Part shown: piece by piece, positions 58,421-64,000 of the stretch
Position numbering within the stretch: position 1 is the first letter of the stretch
How the letters are laid out: every line of letters starts with the position of its first letter
From: Trileptium ribeirensis
Lineage: Eukaryota; Nematoda; Enoplea; Enoplida; Thoracostomopsidae
NCBI GenBank assembly: GCA_030248225.1
Contig: JASANE010028382.1
Coordinates: forward strand, 49,861 to 113,860
Direction of reading: 5' to 3'
Length of the DNA stretch: 64,000 bases
Program-made: the position numbers and the translations under genes
Notes under the pieces: generated by a model
What the model was told of the DNA's origin: nothing
Seen by the model: the letters and a program-made list of their open reading frames with translations, nothing else
The model's database searches: none

Positions 58421-58790
58421 GCCCGCCGGGTATTGTTGGATTCGCCTTGGAAAGGCGATTCAAACGAGGGGTAATTTCCCTGCCCGAAATACAGCGGTTA
58501 GAGGAGTACTTAAATCACTAAAGATAGAGAGTGGCGATGGTGATTGGGGCGCTTTTGTCGGCCGTCCCGAGTTAACGGGGAATCGGGCGGACGCCCGCCG
58601 GGTATATTTGTAGATTTCTCGACGTGGTGAACGCAATGAGGGGCAGTTTGCCTACTTTCGAGTTAGGGATGAATTTTCGGGTGTTGCGTACCCACTCATT
58701 AGTCGGTGTTCCGAACGAGGGGCACTCTAACGGGTCATAGCGGGCTAGCGGGAAGTCGGACAGCGTCCCGCCGTATATTGTTGTGTTTGC
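58421..58790. repeat. Degenerate tandem triplication, 172 bp period
   Basis: GCCCGCCGGGTATTGTTGGA (58,421), GCCCGCCGGGTATATTTGTA (58,593) and GTCCCGCCGTATATTGTTGT (58,765) are spaced exactly 172 bp. GAACGAGGGG-, AACGCAATGAGGGG- and CAAACGAGGGG-like words lie in phase between them. Confidence 0.75.
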
Positions 58791-60379
58791 CAATAGCAGG
58801 CAAGTAGAATATATGTGTACGTTGTGCGAGTACATGTGCACGTTTAAAGCCAGGGATCGAGTACGCGGTAGGTGCGCAATCGGCGGAATTTTATGTCGAA
58901 TTTTGATGGTGCGTTATAAAGCGGAAAAATAACTCATATAGCAGCGGAATGACTGGACAGGTCGAGACCCGACTGGTCTCGTTAGATGTCTCAATGAGTA
59001 AATTACTTAGCAACGCGCGCGATTCCAACTAATGATTCGACGGTAAGAAGAAAGACCAGCGGCTAGAGCGCTGATCAGGCGATTTTGGGGGCGTTAAAGG
59101 TGCTGTGAAAGGAGAGGATTTATCCGGTGGGGGCGGGAAAAGTAGGGGTACCGGGGTGTGAAAATCAAGTAACACACATATATCCATATATCCATATATA
59201 CTTAAGTTATATTTGCTCGGAACCATGGTCACTAGCCAAACCTAGCGTCAGTAATGGCTGTTAGTTGAACTTTCGCCTGTTTGTTCCTAGGATAGCTCGT
59301 GAAATCCTCCAGCGATTATGTGATATTTTGACCTTGTTCGAAAGCCCTAAAAGTTCTCTACGGGAAAGTACTCGGGAAATCTCAACCGTTGGACGGTTAC
59401 GGGCCGATAAACGAGCCCGATGTCCGTTGTTTCCGAATATTCGGAAGGTACCGTAACCCATTTGTTTCAGCTTAGTGACGCAACCATTACGCTATATAAT
59501 GCTTAAACCAGGTAAAATCGATTTGCTTGGTTTTGATCACTTCCCAACCCATAGGACTGCATGAGTTGTCAGTGGCCTCCTATTCCCGGACGGTCACATA
59601 TTTGAAATTTCATTGGGGAAACAGGGGCTACCGGTCGAGTTCCGTTCAGTTGTCCTATTTTGATGCTAGGTAGAATGTCTCTCCTATTCTTCTTTTATGT
59701 CTGAATTTAAACCTTGTCGCAAGCAAACTTCTTATAGGCTTACGTGAGCTTGTCCACGATAATGCGCAATTGTGAGATAAGACATGCAATGGCAAAAATA
59801 CACACATATATATATGAAATATTGATAAGCAATACAATTAGCAACGACCATGGCACTGTGCAACCGACGTAAATTTCGTTCCCGCGAGCCATGTCCTATT
59901 CAATTTTAGCTGCATTTGGGCACTTTTATCAATGAAATCTTGCAAAACGCACGTAACGGGCCGGAACGGTCCTGTACATTATCACCGTATTCCGTAAAAG
60001 TTGCGTGGTTGATTTCTCGTGTTTTATCTTCTCAAAAGCTAAATTATTACGTTCTGTTTAGTGGGTTCTGCCTGAGACACAGGAGGCTAATTTATTGGGC
60101 TATGCTCTGAAAACCTAATGATTAACGTTTATTACTAGCTCATTCGTGATGCCTTTAGTATCAGGTTTGTTGTTCTGTCTGTTTGACCAAATTGCGCTGT
60201 CATCGAAATGCCAATGTTGAATACTTTTAACACCCCTTTCGGGGAATCGGTTGGTTTGGTTCCTTTTGCAGGGCGTTGTACAAACAGCTTTACTAGTGGG
60301 TATCTTTCAGAGCTTCCATTTTGTATTATTTCCTTCTTTCCTCAACTAATGTGTACTTTGCACAATCTTGAATAACCTT
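58791..60379. other. Intergenic, nothing recognised
   Basis: No supported gene or repeat. Short frames are unsupported. Confidence 0.4.
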
Positions 60380-60500
60380 TAGCCGCTGAGGCGAACAGAA
60401 CCCGGATCGTTTTGATGCGTGCCTCGTGCTATAGCAATCTGCGCCATCTATGAGCTTTTTCTCAGTTCCTTATGGAACCTGACAAAGCGACCAAAAATAA
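60380..60500 (-). repeat. tRNA-derived SINE copy, minus strand
   Basis: On the minus strand: GGTTCCATAAGGAACTGAGA AAAAGCTCATAGATGGCGCAGATTGCT..., then CGATCCGGGTTCTGTTCGCC as B box. Same family as 61.5 kb but diverged. Confidence 0.6.
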
Positions 60501-61463
60501 CGCACAAGCGATCTGACGCTGCGCGACAAACTTGGTTTGTGCATTAACGCGCTGACAAATGCTTTAATACAAGAACAGAAGAGATAATTATTGGTTCTTG
60601 AACTCACTTCCCCAAATTTCCAGTTCTTTCGAACGCCATATCCACGAATCCTGGATTTTTTACTAGTTCACATCTCCACGAATCTACTTATAACCAAATT
60701 TCCCAATTTTGCCAGTTTGCTGAAATTCTTCGTCTCAAATATACCAGGCACCCTTAAATCCGATATTTTCTATGTTCCAGAACGGTCAGGTGCTAAAATT
60801 GTCATATTCCCAAATTACAGGTTTCCTTTTATTTCGAGATTTTCTAAATTTCTGGATTCCTATATTGTCCCAAATTGCAAAATTTCCAGGTTCCATAAGA
60901 AGCACGATTTTTTCAAAATTCTAAGATTGTCATGTTAACAAATTACCACGCTCCCAATTTTCCAAGTTCTAGATTTCAATGTTCCCTAAATTCCGACATT
61001 TCTCAATTTCTCTAAGTCTGAAAAATTCCTAAATTTTGATATTACGAAGATTTTGCGCTATTCCCAGGAACTGGGAATTTGTAGTTTATGAAGTCACCTG
61101 GATTTGGGAAGTCACTAAGCGTTACTTTTGCCTCTGTTCTTCATTTCACAAGAAAGTATAAATTTCATTTTCCTAAAATTCAGTGACCATTCCTTGCAGA
61201 TCATTGGTAACAATGCAAGCGTAAAATCCCTCAAAGTTTTTTAGTGCACTCCTACGACAAACGGAGGAAAAGAGGCGGCATTGCTGCTGCCTCATGTGCC
61301 ACAATCCCACCCATTTAAACATAACTGAAAATTAAAAACTCATTTATTTGGACGAACTGGGGGAGCTGGCTATATTTAGCGAATTCTGTGTGTTCCTGGG
61401 GAATTTTTTTGGCTGTGTTCATATATTCAGGTTAAGTGGCAAAGTCATAATTCAGAAGCTGTA
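60501..61463. repeat. Low-complexity AATTTCC-rich stretch (60,590-61,060) and spacer
   Basis: Between about 60,590 and 61,060, words such as CCCAAATTTCC, CCAAATT, AAATTTCTGGATTCC and TTCCCTAAATTCC recur every 15-30 bases without a fixed period. It looks like a decayed simple or minisatellite sequence. A 115-codon frame in it is a composition artefact. Confidence 0.5.
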
Positions 61464-61760
61464 TTAACCCTTTCATGCCCGAATTAATTTGTGTATCGTG
61501 CAATGTTTGACAAACTCAAGCCTGCGCCAGGAATTGAACCCGAAACGCACGGGTGAAACATGTGTACGCAAACCACTGAGCTATCTGAGAGCTGTTGCTC
61601 GGTTCGTTAAGGAACCTCACTATGCGAGCGAATAACAACGCGCGTTCAAACGTACAATATTACGACAAACTCAGTAAACACAACGAGTCGCAATGTGCGT
61701 TGGGTCCATTTGGGCCTAGTGGACATGAGAGGGTTAGTTATGCGGTAGGTTAATTTTTAA
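61464..61760 (-). repeat. tRNA-derived SINE, tandem copy 1 (297 bp unit)
   Basis: On the minus strand the head is GGTTCCTTAACGAACCGAGC AACAGCTCTCAGATAGCTCAGTGGTTTGC, followed by TTTCGGGTTCAATTCCTGG (B box). It is followed tandemly by a nearly identical 297 bp unit. Confidence 0.8.
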
Positions 61761-62059
61761 TTAACCCTTTCATGCCCGAATTAATTTGTGTATCGTGCAA
61801 TGTTTGACAAACTCAAGCCTGCGCCAGGGATCGAACCCGAAACGCACGGGTGAAACATGTGTACGCAAACCACTGAGCTATCTGAGAGCTGTTGCTCGGT
61901 TCCTTAAGGAACCTCACTATGCGAGCGAATAACAACGAGCGTTCAAACGTACAATAATACGACAAACTCAGTAAACACAACGAGTCGCAATGTGAGTTGG
62001 GTCCATTTGGGCCTAGTGGGCATGAGAGGGTTAGTTATGCGGTAGGTTAATTTTTAATT
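61761..62059 (-). repeat. tRNA-derived SINE, tandem copy 2
   Basis: Almost base-for-base repeat of 61,464-61,760, including the flank TTAACCCTTTCATGCCCGAA and the tail GGTTAGTTATGCGGTAGGTT. The recent tandem duplication includes sequence beyond the SINE. Confidence 0.85.
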
Positions 62060-63379
62060 AACAAAATTTGGCAACTGCAACAAGTTTTTACTTACGTATA
62101 GTTAATATCATAGCTAATACTTTCGTAACGCCATTGAATAATAAGCCGTCAAGATGTCATTGAGTACGGATGAAGAGTGAGTTGGTTTTCTAAATACCTT
62201 TAATAATTTCACCCTAAGTGCTTGACTTACCAACTTAATTTGATAACACGATTAATACTTAGAATCGTTAATTACACACATTATTTAGTTAAGTAAAGTG
62301 GGTATTTGTGTTTACGATTTAACAGCAATATGTATGGCGGATTTGGTATCTAACATGCAGTTTTAGAAATGCTGTAACATTGGACAATAATAGCTCTTCA
62401 GTACACCGCATGCGGAAATCTGAATGGATGAAATTATGGGTTCGAATTCCTGGGCTCTGCACTCACTGAAAAGTTTGCCAGCGGCATGAACCGGGGGCCC
62501 ATGGCTCTGAAAAAGGTGGCGCCCGATTTTGCTAGGGAGCACTTTACTAAAAGAAAAAGCTTTAAAAATCGTGTTAGAAACACTGCCAAAACGCTTCTGA
62601 TGGAGAGAAAAAGCTTTTTGTATTCAACACAGAATTTTGGTACAACTTTTGATCAAACTATGTCGTTTGGGCTGTTTTTACCGAGCGGAAACAAAAGTAA
62701 TCTGCCAAGAGGCATTGAACCGGGAGGAATCCAAAATTTTGCCATGGGTTGTGAACCTGGGGCACCTGTTTTGTACTAGGTCAGGTGAATCGAAAAATGC
62801 CAGTGGGCTCCCCCCAATTTGCACCTCTCAGGAATTCCAGCCCAGGGTTTCAGTCGGCTGCTTTCACGTCATGTCAACGTGTGTCACGCACCACTAGTCA
62901 TTAATCACAACAGTATATACCCTAGATTTAGCTCTTAAAGTATTTTAGGCCCTTTTAAATTGCGGTGTCTCACAGGGCATCTTATGTCATTTCATTAACG
63001 TGTTTGTAAAGTTTGTTTTAAGTAGAAAAATGTTTTTTGGCAAACAGATAAAATAAATGCATGTGTGTATCCTAAACTTCATGCAGATGAACCGTTGGTC
63101 ATATGTAGAGCCAAGCATCTGTTATATGCACTAGGTTTAACTTAAGCATAACGGTATATGCTTGATAACGAAGGGATATGAGCTACTGTTGCGTAAATCA
63201 TGGGCTGCGGTGGCGTCCAAACTCACGACATTCATTAGGTCTTGGGAAAGTTCACGCAGAATAAGGAAAATGGACTCCGATACTACATTTTTTAAAAGTT
63301 TTTAAGTACATAAAATAATTTAGGCCAAAGAGGGTATAAATTTTCGCAATACGATTATGTTTCAACCATTGTGTCGCAA
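62060..63379. other. Intergenic, no supported gene
   Basis: A 97-codon + frame at 62,486-62,779 has no family similarity. GGGTTCGAATTCC near 62,439 is B-box-like but without a convincing A box. Confidence 0.4.
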
Positions 63380-63579
63380 ACGCGTGGACACTCACTGAGA
63401 ATTTCAAAACGAATGTTTTAAAACATTCTTTCGGAGTCCGGATAACCAATGCATGGAATTGGTTACCTGAACTTGTTCGTAATAAACGTCTCATCTGCGC
63501 TCTTTATTGTAGATCATTCAAATTTCACATGAAAAATGTCGACTTATCGCAATTTTTGCACTACGAGAGGAATATGTGA
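63380..63579 (+). pseudogene. LINE (non-LTR retrotransposon) ORF2 C-terminal tail, frameshifted
   Basis: TRGHSLRISKR is read at 63,380. After a frameshift, FGVRITNAWNWLPELVRNKR follows, and the frame ends ...CRSFKFHMKN...YERNM at TGA 63,577-63,579. Animal LINE reverse transcriptases of the CR1/Jockey type end with T-R-G-H-S/x-L..., then F..R....WN.LP..VV....L..FK..L. The match is clear in order and spacing. Only the tail is present, and at least one frameshift makes it inactive. The rest upstream is unreadable. Confidence 0.75.
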
Positions 63580-64000
63580 CCTTTTCTGAGGCAGTCCTTC
63601 AAGCCTTCCTAATCCTATCCAAAATTCCGTCCAAATACAAAATCTGGTTATCTATTTTTGTGTAACTTTTTAGTGTATAGTAAGATGCATGTCGCACCTA
63701 AACGTTGACTTTCAAATATTTTTTTCAAAAATCGTACATTTATGTGATTCGCAAATGGTACATGCATCCCTACGTGCAGTGGCTATTTATATAGTATTAT
63801 CACCATTATCGTTACAAATTGTGATCAGTTGTAAATGGCTCTATGCTGTTTATGATCTTATCTGTTTATTAACCACATGTTAATCTATTATTTTTGTATA
63901 TCAGAATCTTTCATCTGGTCTATATATCACAGGGACAGTGTAAGTATGCACAATGCATAATAGTTCTGTGTAATAAGGCTGGTCAAAATGTATCTAGATT
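63580..64000. other. Intergenic, nothing recognised
   Basis: May include the 3' untranslated part of the LINE. No supported feature. Confidence 0.4.

Noticed and set aside
60591..60938. 115-codon frame rich in Phe, Ser and Pro
   Set aside because: It runs through AATTTCC-rich low-complexity sequence that explains its composition.
1..64000. CRISPR array or bacterial defence system
   Set aside because: Tandem units here are 45-187 bp without spacer/repeat alternation, and the genes and repeats are those of an animal genome.

Overview
This is a stretch of animal (invertebrate metazoan) nuclear DNA. It is AT-rich with scattered GC-rich islets and has very little coding sequence. The evidence is spliced exons with GT/AG borders, an exon pair of the animal-type N-terminal glutamine amidohydrolase NTAQ1, tRNA-derived SINEs, a ZMYM1-like hAT transposon, a mariner/Tc1-type transposase relic, two LTR-retrotransposon 5' ends and a LINE tail. 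I cannot name the phylum from sequence alone. There is no bacterial operon, CRISPR array or prophage.

Only two host genes are supported, both on the + strand. (1) The last two coding exons of NTAQ1 (6,662-6,789 and 7,573-7,688). Its catalytic N-terminal exons are not visible and probably lie upstream of the window. (2) A fragmented S-adenosylmethionine-methyltransferase-like gene with a winged-helix N-terminus (Rv2258c-like family). Exons are seen at 25,650-25,858, 37,010-about 37,163 and 38,300-38,759. The stretch that should carry the glycine-rich SAM loop was not found, and the 3' end of the gene has been duplicated twice downstream.

The rest is repeat landscape. 1-2.6 kb: G-tract motif copies and nested inverted-repeat elements. 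3.9-5.4 kb: 8 x 184 bp satellite. 9-12 kb: SINE copies and a minisatellite. 12.4 kb: LTR fragment. 13.7-14.2 kb: 5 x 87 bp array between two hAT-like ends. 15.8 and 18.5 kb: two copies of one 212 bp MITE. 18.8 kb: SINE with target-site duplication. 20.1 kb: 4 x about 137 bp array. 25.9 kb: MITE in the methyltransferase intron. 26.8-28.3 kb: LTR element with a tRNA-Gln primer site. 33.9 kb: 4 x 160 bp array. 39.5-40.4 kb: mariner-type relic. 40.7-42.4 kb: nearly 9 x 187 bp satellite. 42.9 kb: degenerate 160 bp triplication. 46.7-48.7 kb: hAT element with terminal inverted repeats and a perfect 8 bp target duplication. 49.0 kb: 45 bp minisatellite. 53.3-55.1 kb: gag ORF, primer site and LTR. 58.4 kb: 172 bp triplication. 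60.4-62.1 kb: SINE copies, one pair in tandem. 63.4 kb: LINE reverse-transcriptase tail.

The genes do not form a functional unit. The window is best read as a gene-poor, transposon-rich region. No convincing novel molecular system was found. The most worthwhile leads are the methyltransferase lacking its cofactor loop, the MITE built of 11 bp repeats, the satellite arrays (possibly cores of Helitron-like elements), and two unidentified coding-like exons near 49.5-50.1 kb.
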